A stretch of DNA of 64,000 nt from Pisolithus tinctorius (GCA_024663395.1 JANFAH010000015.1:992001-1056000); one strand, 5' to 3'. Numbered from the stretch's first letter, positions 32,823 through 43,786 are shown. The notes: a model not told the origin generated them from the letters alone. Numbers and translations are program-made.

Positions 32823-34267
32823 GCATCCAGGGAATGCAGATTCCTTACAGCATGCTTAGTGAAATCCTTGATAAAGATCCTGCAATACAAGCAAAGACCT
32901 AAAAATCCACACACTTCGGTGACAGTAGTGCAGTAGGGCCAATCTTTAATTTTCTGGACTTTAGCCTCATCCGGAATTCTCCCCTCGAACAACACTTTAT
33001 GACCGACCACTATGATAGATGGTGCAGTGATGACGCATTTCTTTGCTGAGACAGTAGCTCCTGCATGATGCAGATGATGTAAGACACAGTTGATGTTCTG
33101 CAGATGTTCCCAGATGAAGCGTCTGATCCCAGAGTTTTGTGTGATTGTCTGGTAGGTACCATTGGAATTTTGGTAACGAGATTTGGGGCCTTTGATTGGG
33201 CAGTTGTTGATGAATGGGATGGTAACTTCCAGGATTTCCTCCTTCAATATCCAACAGATGTCTCCATGGAAAATCTGAATGGCATTTGTGTAGCCCATAG
33301 GTAGTTTGGTGAGTCGAAGGGTACAAATAGGGGTTTGGAAAGTAGTAAGATCACGGTATTTGTCATGGATGGTGTGGTGATCATATCCAACCATAAGATC
33401 TAAAATCCTGTATACAGAGTGGCAGGTGAAAGCTTCTGCAATCAAGTTGACAAAGGGGGGAATGGCTGAATCCTGTATAGATACAGCATTCAGAGGTTGT
33501 AAGTCATGGACAAGGCACAGAGATTTTCCATCCTTCTTGACTATGCAGAACCATTTCAAGCGATAGGATGAAGTAGAAGGTTCATAGACACCTGCAGAAA
33601 TCTTTTCTTTGATTATGCTGACAACATCATGAAAAATGGCTGGTGGTATGGGGATATTCCGCTTGACCCAGGGTTTGTGGGCTAGCATAGGTATCTTCAG
33701 TGGCAGAAACATATCTTCTCAGAAGGTTCCTCTTTCTGAGGCATCCCAAGCGAAGGCGGTCTCATGTGTCTTGACCAGCCATTGCACCAGATTTAACTCT
33801 GTGGGCCAGAGGAACTTTGAAGGGTCCAGATCGAGCTCGTCAGCCCTTTCCTGGGTGAACCTGGAGCCTGGCATGAATGGAGGAGGATGAGTAGGTAATA
33901 CAGGTAAGTCTGCGAGAGGATCTCCAGCCTCCCAATGCTCTACCCAGAATTCCACAGGCATCGACATTGGTACAGGCCTGACCTTCTTTGCTACAGGTTT
34001 GTATTTTAAGATATGAAGGATGGGACTGAACTGGTAAGTAGAATGTAAGGCTGAAATTGTCAGTGGTGAAACAGTAGTGCTAGTAGAAAATAAGAAAGGG
34101 TCATTCAAAGAAATGGAACTAGAATTGAATGGGTCAATTGGGGGCGTACTGTTGTTTTGTAAATCATAGAGCAATGCTGCAGCGGAATTTTGGGTAGTAT
34201 CTGTAGAGAAAAGAGAAACCGGCTTTGAAGGTAACAAGGGGGAATCAGAAACGTAGAGTGAGCACAT
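32823..34267 (-). pseudogene. Gypsy G3 reverse transcriptase, truncated
   Basis: Linker (VAKKVRPVPMSMPVEFW) then RT with YEPSTSSYRLKWFCIVKKDG, LVHDLQPLNAVSIQD and KLPMGYTNAIQIF. The position of the catalytic FIDD box reads PFINNCPIK, both Asp changed to Asn, so the enzyme would be inactive. A TGA at 33719-33721 divides the frame. The post-catalytic part CGFLGLCLYCRIFIKDF runs to 32823, where X4 replaces the rest. Confidence 0.88.
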
Positions 34268-35247
34268 GGAGAAAATGTTATCATGGCCTCCTCATGATCT
34301 AAACAAGTCATCAACCAACACTTAAAACCCTGCTCAGGTTGTTTCATGTGGCGATGCATCTCCTTGCATGCGAAGTAGTCTTCTTCATCATTGGAATTTA
34401 CAAACCATGGAAGAGGCTGTAGTCTGTTTCGAGGGCACATCAGAATTAATACCTGTCTTCCTGTGTTAGGGTCATGAATCTCTAGGGACTGTTCTCCATT
34501 GGGGAAATCTCATAGGACACTGGTGAGCAGACAGAAGAAGGGTCACCCAAGAAGTAGATCAAATGGAGCATGATCAATGACCTGAATTTGGGGGTGTGCT
34601 TTGATATTCCCTATGCACAAGGATGCATTCTCTATGACACCTAGAGTGCTTTCTTTGGATTGGTTAGCAGCTTTGAGAGTCATGCTCATGTCAGAACAAA
34701 GAGGAGCCCCTAAGGCCTCCCATAGTTCACGATGCAAGGCTACCACCTGACAACCACTGTCCAGAATGCATTCAACATGGAGTTTGTCCATTAAGATGCC
34801 ATTGACAGTGCACAAGGGGGCAGTAGCAAGGCCTACACACTTCCCTTCGATGTCTCTGACCCAGAATTGTTCATAGGATGCCCAGGTAGGTGATGCCACA
34901 GCTTCTGACACCGTTTCCAGGCTCCCAATCGTTATCTTCTTTGTTGCAGCCAGTTCTTGGACCTGCTTACAAATCTCCGGGCTGACAGCAAGGAGGTCTT
35001 TGGTAGAGATTTCCATCTTTGCTTCTAAGACTTGGTTTACAAGACATCTGGTAGCAGCTGCTTCATCAAAACTGCTCTGGTATCGAAATTGGGGTGCAGG
35101 AATTGTTGTAGGCTTAGATTTCCTGGGATCTGTGGGATTAGAGATGGCCAGAGTTTTACTAATGGTTGGGTTCTCTCTAACATGGACAGGATCATTTGGA
35201 ATGGAATTAACGACTGGCCTGGGGGCAGATGATGCATTAGCAGGCAC
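34268..35247 (-). pseudogene. Gypsy G3 aspartic protease region
   Basis: Frame 34543-35247 includes VECILDSGCQVVALHRELW with the DSG catalytic motif and later VIDHAPFDLLLG. Beyond a TGA at 34543 the linker continues in another frame to 34268 (GFKCWLMTCLDHEEA). Context is gag upstream and RT downstream. Confidence 0.82.
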
Positions 35248-35644
35248 TGGACTTGTCGTGGGGTTTCACTGATGGCAGGCTGGAATTTCTACACCGTCGA
35301 AACAAGCAGCCTTCTTCTTCTTGATATTATTTTTCAATTCTTCTACTTGTGCGTAAGCTCTCACCAGGGCACACTGGTCTTCTTCATCGGCATTGCTCTC
35401 TAGTTCTTCATTGATTAGGTAGGAGGAGGGATGTAGGTCGACCTGAAACTCCACAGATTCTTCATTAGTGAAGAACATTGTGCTGACAAGATGAGGTGGG
35501 GTATCACGTCCTCAAGATGAGTTCAATGACTGGCTAGGACATTGTACGGAGATGAGGTTTGCTGAGGCGATGATAGAATTGCACATGGCGAGGAAGTTGT
35601 CGATCTTTTCTTTAAAGTTCTGGCCAGCAGCCATCCTGGGAATG
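35248..35644 (-). pseudogene. Gypsy G3 gag C-terminal part, left of P4
   Basis: Acidic and basic linker sequence (ELESNADEEDQCALVRAYAQ, then KKKAACFDGVEIPACHQ) like that of G1 and G2. It is contiguous with 42411-43740 once P4 and its duplicated GAATG are removed. Confidence 0.78.
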
Positions 35645-36267
35645 TGTCAAGTACGGGTTTACCCTTGGGTGACCAGGCTTCAAGACCGGGTGACAGGGGT
35701 TAAGTCTGAGTGGCCAAAGTCAAGGCCGAGAGACAGGGGCCAAGTCCGGTTGGACCGGAGTTGAGGCCGGAGGTTAGGGGCTAAGTCCGGAGGACCGGAC
35801 TTAAGACCGGGAGCGTGGGAATAAGACCGGTAGCGTGGGAAACCGACCGGTGTTGGAGTGCGCACAGGGGGAAGCCGGTCCAGGGTTGGATCTACCTCCC
35901 TTGGTCTCAGCTTATGTGCTGTACCCTTACGCACGCCGGGGAGAGGTCCGGGACAGGGGCCGGGAATAGCTTAAGGCTCGGCCTTAGCTATAGAGTAGTC
36001 TCGGGGTGTAGTATGGAGTTGAGGGTAATACTAAGTTGATATTCTGACTGGGGTGCTACAAAGTATGTACAGGGGTTAAATACAGGAGGCCGGTCCGGGA
36101 TAATGAACATAGAGCCAGACTTGTGAATAAGCTATTAGTGAGATGATTAGCAAGACAAGGATAGCCACAGTGGCTATGCAGAGGCTAATAGCCAAAGTCC
36201 GGGTGACCAGCATAACGGGGTTGGACACAGGATTTGTACAGTAAGCAAAGTCAGATGAATGGGCTAG
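35645..36267 (-). mobile_element. Solo LTR P4, left part (5-bp duplication)
   Basis: Family P LTR inserted in G3; GAATG flanks the whole at 35640-35644 and 42411-42415. The second part is 42128-42410, and the two add to about 906 bp. It is split by the DIRS-like element. CpG is well preserved relative to P1 and P3. Confidence 0.93.
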
Positions 36268-36553
36268 ACTACTAACGGGTCGGAGCACTCGAGGCAGCAA
36301 CGGGACACAGATAGCGTTAGGAGCGTGAGTAAGCACGCTGACTCGGACGGGTACAGGATGGGACGGCGACTAGGGCAGCGCTATGAAAGAAAGAGAAAAA
36401 AGGCTAGAGATACAGATTTGGTAGCTGAAAACGCCTGAAATGGCCTAAACCGGACCTTTGAAAAGGTGAGAAATTCAAGACACTGAGAAAACTAAAAATA
36501 CATGGACGAGGGCCGACAAACCAGATAACAGATAATGATAGGATGGAGAAAAA
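36268..36553. repeat. DIRS direct repeat A1
   Basis: About 286 bp beginning ACTAACGGGTCGGAGCACTC. It is repeated almost identically at 36885-37170, 617 bp away. Confidence 0.9.
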
Positions 36554-36596
36554 ATGGCGAAAAAAAAGGCTAAAAAGGGCGAGGTGGGAAGGGTAG

Positions 36597-36878
36597 CCAA
36601 AAAGGCACTGGCGATGAGGTACAACGGGTCAGAAAGGAGATATATAAGTGGGAAGTGGAACTCACCTGGCGATGTGGTAGGACAGGTCAGAAAGGAGATG
36701 ATCCTTTGTAACTACTGCATGCCAGATAATAAGGGGCAGCAAGGTATGACGCCATACCTGAGCGATGAGGTCACGCAAAGGGAGGTAATGGTGCCACCTG
36801 ATTGCGCCTCGTAAGAACAAGAGAGATCCCGTGTATCATGCCCCTTGGTGACCCATTAGCTTAGTAATAAACTAAGTT
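36597..36878. repeat. DIRS inverted repeat B, left arm
   Basis: Near-identical reverse complement of 37312-37572 (contains CACCTGGCGATG and TAGTAATAAACTA blocks). The left arm has roughly 20 extra bases near 36617. It lies between the two A copies. Confidence 0.88.
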
Positions 36879-36884
36879 TATACT

Positions 36885-37170
36885 CCACTAACAGGTCGGA
36901 GCACTCGAGGCAGCAACGGGACACAGATAGCGTTAGGAGCGTGAGTAAGCACGCTGACTCGGATGGGTACAGGATGGGACGGCGACTAGGGCAGCGCTAC
37001 GAAGGAAGGAGAAAAAAGGCTAGAGATACAGATTTGGTAGCTGAAAATGCCTGAAATGGCCTAAACTGGACCTTTGAAAAGGTGAGAAATTCAAGACACT
37101 GAGAAAACTAAAAATACATGGACGAGGGCCGACAAACCAGATAACAGATAATGATAGGATGGAGAAAAAA
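36885..37170. repeat. DIRS direct repeat A2
   Basis: Second copy of A1 with only a few differences, several being C-to-T at CpG. It is followed by a 140-bp A/G-rich spacer to 37311. Confidence 0.9.
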
Positions 37171-37311
37171 AGGCTATTAGGCTATTAGGAAGGGGGAGGA
37201 AAGAGTAGGTGAAAAGATTTTAAGAGGAAGAAAAAGGGGGGTTGTGTATGGACTGCCCATGGAAAAGAAGGGTTTGCAGAAGAACAGGATTTTTACGAAC
37301 ATAGTGCTGCT

Positions 37312-37572
37312 AGTTTATTACTAAGCTAATGGGTCGCCAAGGGGCATGATACATGGGATCTCTCTCATTCTTACGAGGCACAATCGGGTGGCACCGTTAC
37401 CTCCCTTTGCGTGACCTCATCGCTCAGGTATGGCGTCATACCTTGCTGCCCCTTATTATCTGGCATGCAGTAGTTACAAAGGATCATCTCCTTTCTGACC
37501 TGTCCTACCGCATCGCCAGGTGAGTTCCACTTCCCACTTATATATCTCCCATCGCCAGTGCCTTTTTGGCTA
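37312..37572. repeat. DIRS inverted repeat B, right arm
   Basis: Reverse complement of 36597-36878. It contains CTTATATATCTCCC (about 37539), a TATA-like box some 60 bp before the gag start codon at 37605. Confidence 0.88.
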
Positions 37573-37604
37573 TTTGTATTTATTGATCACCTTCGGCTCA
37601 GTTT

Positions 37605-38852
37605 ATGTCTGGTGAAACAAATGCATTGGAGTCTAGATGTTCCCCCTCAGCGGAAGGGGAGAGTGCGAGTGAACAAGATGTTGAATGTGTCAAGCGATGC
37701 GAAGAGTTCGTCGAAAGATATCGAAAGGGGGAAATTATCAAATCATCGGCGTTACTTGGAATCAGGGAAAATCTTGTTAATGTGCCGGCTGTCAAGTCAG
37801 GAGGACCTGAACATCTCCCTGTTGCCCTCGAAATCTATGTTGACATGCTCGACGAAGTTGATAGATCGTCTGATGCAGCTGCCCAACATGGAGAGCAGCA
37901 GTCAAGTCAAACCCTGTCTGAAACGATCTCGGCAGGACTCAAGCAGCGAGACGAAGAAGGGAGATCACAAGAAAATGAGGCTGGTGGATCGGATCGGCTC
38001 TCCAAATCCTCATCTCGGTCAGCAGATGATGAACAGCCCCGAGTTAAAAGAAAGCAACTCGAACTTGATGTCAAACGTTTCCCTTGGAATGAGCGCTGGC
38101 GAACACAAGTTGCCACTCCTGCAGAGGATATCAGAATGACCTTTGAGCAAATCGAACTTTATTCAAAGGATCCCAAACAGGTCGTCGAGCACATCCTCTC
38201 CACTCCAGGATGTCCACCCTTCCCACCTAGCCAATGGACAAATCTCGTGCAGTGGAAATATGTTGACTTGGCCAAGGTCCTTGAATCAGCGCATTCCACG
38301 GAGCTCAACCCCAAACAATCCCACGTTATCGACGACAAGGTTGAACTATCATTCAGAGTCTCCAAGCCAGCTGGAGCAATCAGGTCGGCCGCTGATCACA
38401 ACACTGCCTTTACCATGTTCATCAAAGCACTCGCATTCGTTTTCCCTCAACAGTGGGAAGAGTACTCAGAATATCACTTGAACATCGGTCGCCTCTTCCA
38501 CTCCATCGAACCAATTTTCCATTCCAGGGTCATTGACTATGATCGAGCCGTCCGAAACCGTGTGTCAGTCCAACGACACCTACGCGTCACTGATCCTTCC
38601 CAGTTCGACGACCTTAGGACCACATTCTTGTCCTCTCATGGTGTCGGTTCCCGTTCCACTGAATTCACTCCTCCAGTGCGGGGGAGACCTAGACCAGGAT
38701 CATCTGGTCAGTACAAAGAGCCCTGTCATCGGTGGAATCGCGGGCTCTGTCAAAAATCTGAAGCTGAATGTTTTTATGCTCACTGCTGCGACCGCAGGGG
38801 ATGTCGCGGCTCACACAAAAGACCTGAATGTACGAAAGGGACGAGGGCTTGA
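37605..38852 (+). CDS. DIRS-like element gag, 415 aa, intact
   Basis: An open frame of 415 codons. The N-terminal half is acidic and Ser-rich (RLSKSSSRSADDEQPRVKRK about residues 125-145), the middle is a capsid-like helical region, and the C-terminus is Cys/His-rich (CHRWNRGLCQKSEAECFYAH, then CCDRRGCRGSHKRPEC), consistent with nucleic-acid binding. It overlaps the RT frame by 25 bp in a different phase. The ATG at 37605 is chosen because a TATA-like box lies shortly upstream. It would package the element RNA. No disabling change is seen. Confidence 0.8.
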   Translation: MSGETNALESRCSPSAEGESASEQDVECVKRCEEFVERYRKGEIIKSSALLGIRENLVNVPAVKSGGPEHLPVALEIYVDMLDEVDRSSDAAAQHGEQQSSQTLSETISAGLKQRDEEGRSQENEAGGSDRLSKSSSRSADDEQPRVKRKQLELDVKRFPWNERWRTQVATPAEDIRMTFEQIELYSKDPKQVVEHILSTPGCPPFPPSQWTNLVQWKYVDLAKVLESAHSTELNPKQSHVIDDKVELSFRVSKPAGAIRSAADHNTAFTMFIKALAFVFPQQWEEYSEYHLNIGRLFHSIEPIFHSRVIDYDRAVRNRVSVQRHLRVTDPSQFDDLRTTFLSSHGVGSRSTEFTPPVRGRPRPGSSGQYKEPCHRWNRGLCQKSEAECFYAHCCDRRGCRGSHKRPECTKGTRA

Positions 38853-39831
38853 GAACTACGAGATTGCACGGGGACAGCGCTTTCGTTGTCAGTATGTCTG
38901 GGGACACAACCATTCTAAGTCGTACCGCTCTTTGGACTGAAACTGCCCTGCCCTTACCTCGACCTCCTGCTGAGGAGTTTGAAAACACTGCAGCGGTCGA
39001 CACTATCTCCTCGAACTCTCATCTTTTCCGGGTTGTCACACCCATCAATGTCGATCTTTTCGAAGAGCTTCTTCACGAACATCCTAACCCTACCTTCGTG
39101 CAGTCTGTCTGTTGTGGACTACGTGAGGGCTTCTGGCCCTACGCTCACACTCATCATCGGGACTGGCCCTCCACATGGGACAATTCTCATCGTCCACTCA
39201 AATCGGTTGAAGAAAGGGAGTTTGTCAGTGCACAAATAGAAAAGGAGATTGCCAAGGATCGTTTTTCAGAAAGTTTCGGACCAAACCTTCTACCAGGAAT
39301 GTATTCGATGCCCATACATGCCATGCCCAAACCTGGAGTTAAGAAATTCCGGCTGGTCACGGACCATAGTGCAGGAGAATATGCACTCAATAATATGATC
39401 AGCCGAGAAGACATTTCAGGTGTAACTCTCGATAATGTTTACGATCTAGGTCAGGCACTCCGTCACTATCATCTCACACATTCCTTAGATCGTTTAGTCA
39501 TCTGGAAGGGGGATGTCAGCGAGGCTTATCGTCTAATGCCTATGCACCCCCTCTGGCAAATCAAACAAGTCGTCACTGTTGGGTCATGCCGTTATGTGGA
39601 CCATTGTAATGTTTTTGGAGGACGAGCGTCCCAGCGTATCTGGCATGCATTTATGTCCTTGGTCCTTTGGATCATCGTCTTCAAGCTTCTTGTCATTTAT
39701 AGCTTTCTTTATGTCGATGATTCATTTGGGTTTGCACCAGCGTCGTCCACTGAATGGTATCACCCATATTCTAAGTCCCTTCCTAAGCCATTGGTCGCCG
39801 TACTCCACCTCTGGGACTCACTTGGGATCCC
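38828..39831 (+). pseudogene. DIRS-like reverse transcriptase, part 1
   Basis: Open frame from ATG 38828 into the LTR Y insertion. RT motifs in order: MPKPGVKKFRLVTDHSAG, WKGDVSEAYRLMPMHPLW (first catalytic Asp) and FLYVDDSFGF (catalytic pair, about 39706-39735). The Arg/Lys-rich junction overlaps gag. Interrupted at 39832 by solo LTR Y, after which the same frame resumes. Confidence 0.88.
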
Positions 39832-40357
39832 TGTCATAGTCATGCCTCGACCCCGGCCGGACTCGGCCTCGCACTCACTCAGTCCGGCTTCGGCCTCGCC
39901 TGTCCTGCATCTCCAGTTGGTCTAGCGCGGTGGACACTGCTTTGCAGTGTCTGTCATTTCGGTTAAGTCCTGTCCCCGGTCCTGTCCCCGGTCTACCTGT
40001 CCCGGTCTCCGTTACCTTAGTCATGCATTACTAATACTTGCCTTACCAATCGTCTTAGCAATCTTTGCGAGACCGGCATTACCGGTCTCCGTACTATAGT
40101 TACTTCTGGTATATAAACTCGTAGTTACTCGGCCTGTACTCCTTAGTCTGAAATCAACTAAGTCACCTCTGATAACTCCGTCTCGGCCTCGGACTCGGAC
40201 TGAGACCCACGCAAGGGAATAGTGCTGTACCTTCAGTCGCTAAGTCCAACCAGTCCAACCATCTGTGTCTTCGACTCCCCTCTTGTTCCCGACCTCTCGG
40301 CCTCGCGCCCGCTTCGGTCTCCGGTCCGGCCTCAACCCGGACACCCCGTACTTGACA
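39832..40357 (+). mobile_element. Solo LTR Y (526 bp) inside the DIRS RT
   Basis: TGTCATAGTCATGCC to GTACTTGACA, flanked by ATCCC (39827-39831, 40358-40362). TATA-like GTATATAAACTCG is near 40111. Removing LTR and one ATCCC restores a continuous reading frame. A second copy is at 56067-56590. This copy is rich in CpG. Confidence 0.95.
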
Positions 40358-41190
40358 ATCCCCCATGAGGAGAAGAAACAAGTCTTTGGCTCCGTCCTTC
40401 CCGTTATCAGTTTTGAGGTTGATCCCAACCTCATGCGGGTTCAGATGACCCTTGAATCCTGTGAACACCTTCTTGACCAAGTCCGGTCCTTTGCCCATCA
40501 AGGGACTCGATGGTCGCTTCGAGACTTTCAACACCTTGCTGGGTACCTCAATTGGGCACTTAACGTCTATCCCATGCTTCGGCCGGGACTGTCAGCCCTT
40601 TATGCTAAAACAGCTGGTAAGAATCACATCGGAGCCCTCCTATGGGTCAACCATGACCTCGTTCGCGAACTGCTATGGTTCACCTCCCATATTGAGACTT
40701 CTGACGGTGTCTTTTTCCTCTCCTCTGTGTCCTGGGATCATCGCCACCTTCCCGCTGGGACCTTAGTCGCTTTCACTGATGTGTCACACGATGGGTTGGG
40801 GTTTTGGTTTCTGTCCCTGAACTTGGGTTACACCTCGCACATCCCCGCATCCTACAGCTCTCATCCAATCTTCTTCCTGGAGGCATTAGTCGTCCTAGCC
40901 GCCATTCAATATGGCATTCATTTCGTGCCATATGGGGGTCGGATGGCTGTGTATACTGATAACTTCAACTCTGTGTCGATGTTTAACACTCTGGCGGCTT
41001 TACCCCGCTACAATTGGATCCTGTTGTTAGCCATTGACATTCTCCTTGCTCATGGCCTTGATTTCCGTGTTTTTTTATATTCCTGGTAAGGAAAATGTTG
41101 TCGCGGATCACCTCTCCCGTGGGTGTGTGCCTGATGCTGTTGCCCTTTCCCGGAACCTGATTGTTTCGGTCTTTACACCCCCTCGGGATT
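40358..41190 (+). pseudogene. DIRS-like RT thumb and RNase H, part 2
   Basis: Continues the RT frame and includes RNase H motifs LVAFTDVSHDGLGFW, FFLEALVVLAAIQYG and MAVYTDNFNSVSMF. A run of seven T at about 41070 shifts the frame: the expected IPGKENVVADHLSR tail is found in the next frame at 41080-41130, while the original frame stops at 41087-41089. The shift is probably a homopolymer slip and would remove the tail of the RNase H. Confidence 0.86.
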
Positions 41191-41212
41191 CGCTGGGGGT
41201 CACCTCGCAGTA

Positions 41213-42127
41213 ATGAATATCTCACCTTTGGCCAGGCAGCCTTTCCAGGAGGCCTGGCCTTTGCAGCACTTGATCTATGAGCGTTCCATAGCCCTCGGCA
41301 TGACTCTCCATCCTAACACCCAACGCACTTATTCCTCTCATCTCAACTCTTACCTGACCTTCTGCGAAATACATGGTTTTCCCATCTCTCCCACCCCAGA
41401 CACCCTCTCGTTCTTTGTGGTCTTTATGTCACATTACATTCAGCCACACTCGGTTGAGAATTACTTATCAGGTATCGTCTCTCAGCCTGAACCGCATTTC
41501 CCAGACGTGCGTGACATTCGCAATTCCAACCTTGTTCGTCGCACACTGCGTGGATCTCTCTGTCGCTTTGCTCGGCCTGTGTCTCGCAGGCAACCACTCT
41601 CCCACGACCATCTCTGACATGCCCTCAACGCCTGCACTTGCCCTCTTGAGTATGACGACTTATGCTGGCTCGCCATGCTTTTCTGCGGGTTCTTCGGCCT
41701 CCTTTGTGTTGGTGAACTCATCTGGCCTGATGCTGTTGGGCTTCGTGACTATACATGTCTCTCACCTCGCTCATCTGTATCCATTGATCAATCCTCATTC
41801 ACCTTTTGTGTGCCTCAGCGAAAGTCTGATGTTCGTTTCGAGGGCCATCTTATTTGCATCACTCGTAGTCAGCTACCGGATGACCCCTACTCTATCTTTT
41901 TGCGCTATCTTGCAGGTCGCGATTCGGCCTTTCCTCTTCATCCCTTCCTGTGGCTTTGCGCGGATGGCTCTATCCCTACTCACGCTTGGTTCCTCTCTCG
42001 CTTTCGCACCTTCTTCCCAAACCCCTCACTTGGGGGTCACTCCCTTCGCTCAGGTGGAGCAACTTCCCTAGCCGCCACTGGAGTTCCTCCTTCTCAGATC
42101 CAGGCCATCGGCGGCTGGTCTTCCTCG
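41213..42127 (+). pseudogene. Tyrosine recombinase of the DIRS-like element, broken
   Basis: One frame from ATG 41213 with a TGA at 41615-41617. The N-terminal SAM-like part has HPNTQRTYSSHLNSYLTFC; the catalytic part has the box II GHSLRSGGATSLAATG (H-x2-R) and a terminal IQAIGGWSSS. Box I normally has Arg in a GLLR-x-GEL setting; here it reads GLLCVGEL (CGT to TGT). The frame is cut by the P4 host sequence before the nucleophilic Tyr expected some ten residues after the Trp. It would recombine circular cDNA into the genome but is inactive as it stands. Confidence 0.88.
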
Positions 42128-42410
42128 GCATGACTAAATATAGTACAAACAAAGGGAAACAGACCGGAGTTATGTCTGGGTGACCTGGACATAGACCTGG
42201 GAGGACCGGGGTGGAGCAGCGCAAGGCCGAGAGGCCGAAATGGACCGGAGATAGGGGTAAAATACCGGACTTGAGTTATGCAGGCTGGAGTTGAGTTATC
42301 TAGGGCCAGGACTGGGTTTTCTAGGCTGGACCAGGACTGGAGTTGACCAGAGATAGGGGCTAGGGGTCCAGACTGGACTGAGTCCAAGTCCGAGAGTCAT
42401 GGATATGACA
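42128..42410 (-). mobile_element. Solo LTR P4, right part
   Basis: Continues P4 from ACTAAATATAGTACAAAC to GGATATGACA (42410) and is followed by the second GAATG (42411-42415). Confidence 0.93.
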
Positions 42411-43740
42411 GAATGTCAGAACCATCAGGCATAAATACTCTTCCCCCTATCAGGGTGCATTTCCCAGCTTGTACATATTCACGACACAGTGTGCACTCTG
42501 CCATATGGTGACCATCGGTGCTCCTGCAGAAGAAACACTGTGGGTCAAAAGAGCGATGGAATTGGGCCTCTTGACCTTGCTGAGGGGGTGATGTGTTGGT
42601 AGGTTGTTGGGTGACTTGGACATACTCATGTTTTAAGATAGTGGGGACAGTCGATGATGAAGGGGGTGCAGAGTTCTGGGGAAACAAAGCTGAAGAATCA
42701 GGCTGGGGGAGATTTCATTTTGCTCCACTGAGCAGGTAGTTAGCATGCTTGTAGACCAGATCAAACTCCCAAGGTTTGTCGATGTCGTGATTTAGGTCTG
42801 AAAGTTGCAATCACATGAACAAGGAATTCCAGAACCTCAGGGGAAACTCCTCAAGGAATTTCTTGTTGATGTAGTCCTCAGGGAGCTTCTTCTTCTTCTG
42901 GACGAGGCCCAGGATGCATCAAAATTCCCAGACATATTTACTGAGATCTTCCAGCGATCCCATAGGTTTCTGGACTTGATGGTAGAGTAGGGTTTCCAGG
43001 TTGGCTTTGGTATAGCAACGATCTTGCACTGAGGCACCTGGATAGTAGTTCAGGAGTTCTTTGGAAAACGTGTCCCAGTCATTGAAGCCATTGGTTGCAG
43101 TGTCTAAGGTGGACCAAAATTCCACCTCATTGTGATTGGCATAATGGATGACCCAGTGGATTTTATCTCTTCTGGTGTCAAGGCCAGCTTTGACACAGAG
43201 TTGTTCAATGTCTTCAAGGTAGCAAGTGATGTCTTCAGTATGACCAGAAAACTTTGGGGCTTTGTTAGAGCCCCTGAGTGGCATGTCTCTAGCTCCAGAC
43301 ATTATGCGAACAGATGTGGAATTTAAGAGTGGGGTGACTGAGGTATTCTGAGTGGGAACTTGGGTGGGGGAAATGATAGTGGGATTCAAAGTGAGTGATT
43401 GCGAAGGGATAAGGAGTTGTTCAGCAGCAAGTTCAGAATTACTAGATGACAAGGGCGAAGAAGAGGTTAGTTCTGAGGGAGGCAAAAGTTCTTGATGCTC
43501 TGCAGGAGGATCAAAGGGTTCATCAAAGTTGAAACCTCCTGGAAATGCTGGGTAAAATGCTGGGGACTCTGGGCTCTGGAAGATCTCATCTAACCCAAGA
43601 TCTGAGTCTGATGAGTGTGGCTCTGAAATATCTCTAGGATCAGTTACCAGAACTAAGATTTCTGATGAGGAAATAGATAGTCTGTGGAAGGGCTCTAGGA
43701 GCTCTTTGAGTTCAGTTCTTTGACGAGTGGGTCATAAGGA
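42411..43740 (-). pseudogene. Gypsy G3 gag, N-terminal to zinc knuckle
   Basis: Capsid region in 42919-43485 (188 codons, HYANHNEVEFWSTLDTATNG), then CFFCRSTDGHHMAEC at about 42520-42570, a CCHC-like knuckle with one extra residue. The frame can be followed upstream to about 43735 (TRQRTELKELLEPFHR). Frame changes occur around 42690-42920. Homologous to G2 gag. Confidence 0.85.
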
Positions 43741-43764
43741 TCTCCTTTCCAGATCTACAGACCC

Positions 43765-43786
43765 CTTGTGGTGGGCTCCAAAATGA
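43765..43786 (-). promoter_or_regulatory. Primer-binding site of G3
   Basis: Minus strand TTTTGGAGCCCACCACAAGG follows the LTR end GTCCCACA. It resembles the G2 site (TGGAGCCCAC core), which suggests the same primer tRNA. Confidence 0.7.

Larger units (their letters stand above)
36268..42127 (+). mobile_element. DIRS-like tyrosine-recombinase retrotransposon
   Basis: Inserted in P4. Order: complex terminal repeats, gag (37605-38852), RT-RNase H (38828-41087, split by LTR Y), tyrosine recombinase (41213-42127). A tyrosine recombinase in place of a DDE integrase defines the DIRS/Ngaro group. GACT occurs at both host edges (left about 36264-36267, right 42128-42131 with TGACTAAAT), a short crossover-like overlap. 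The right end lacks a terminal repeat and cuts the recombinase. CpG is abundant, in contrast to most of the window, suggesting recent arrival. Confidence 0.9.

Noticed and set aside
37558..38940. Other frames overlapping the DIRS gag
   Set aside because: They are shorter and lack the Cys/His motif; the 415-codon frame explains the region.
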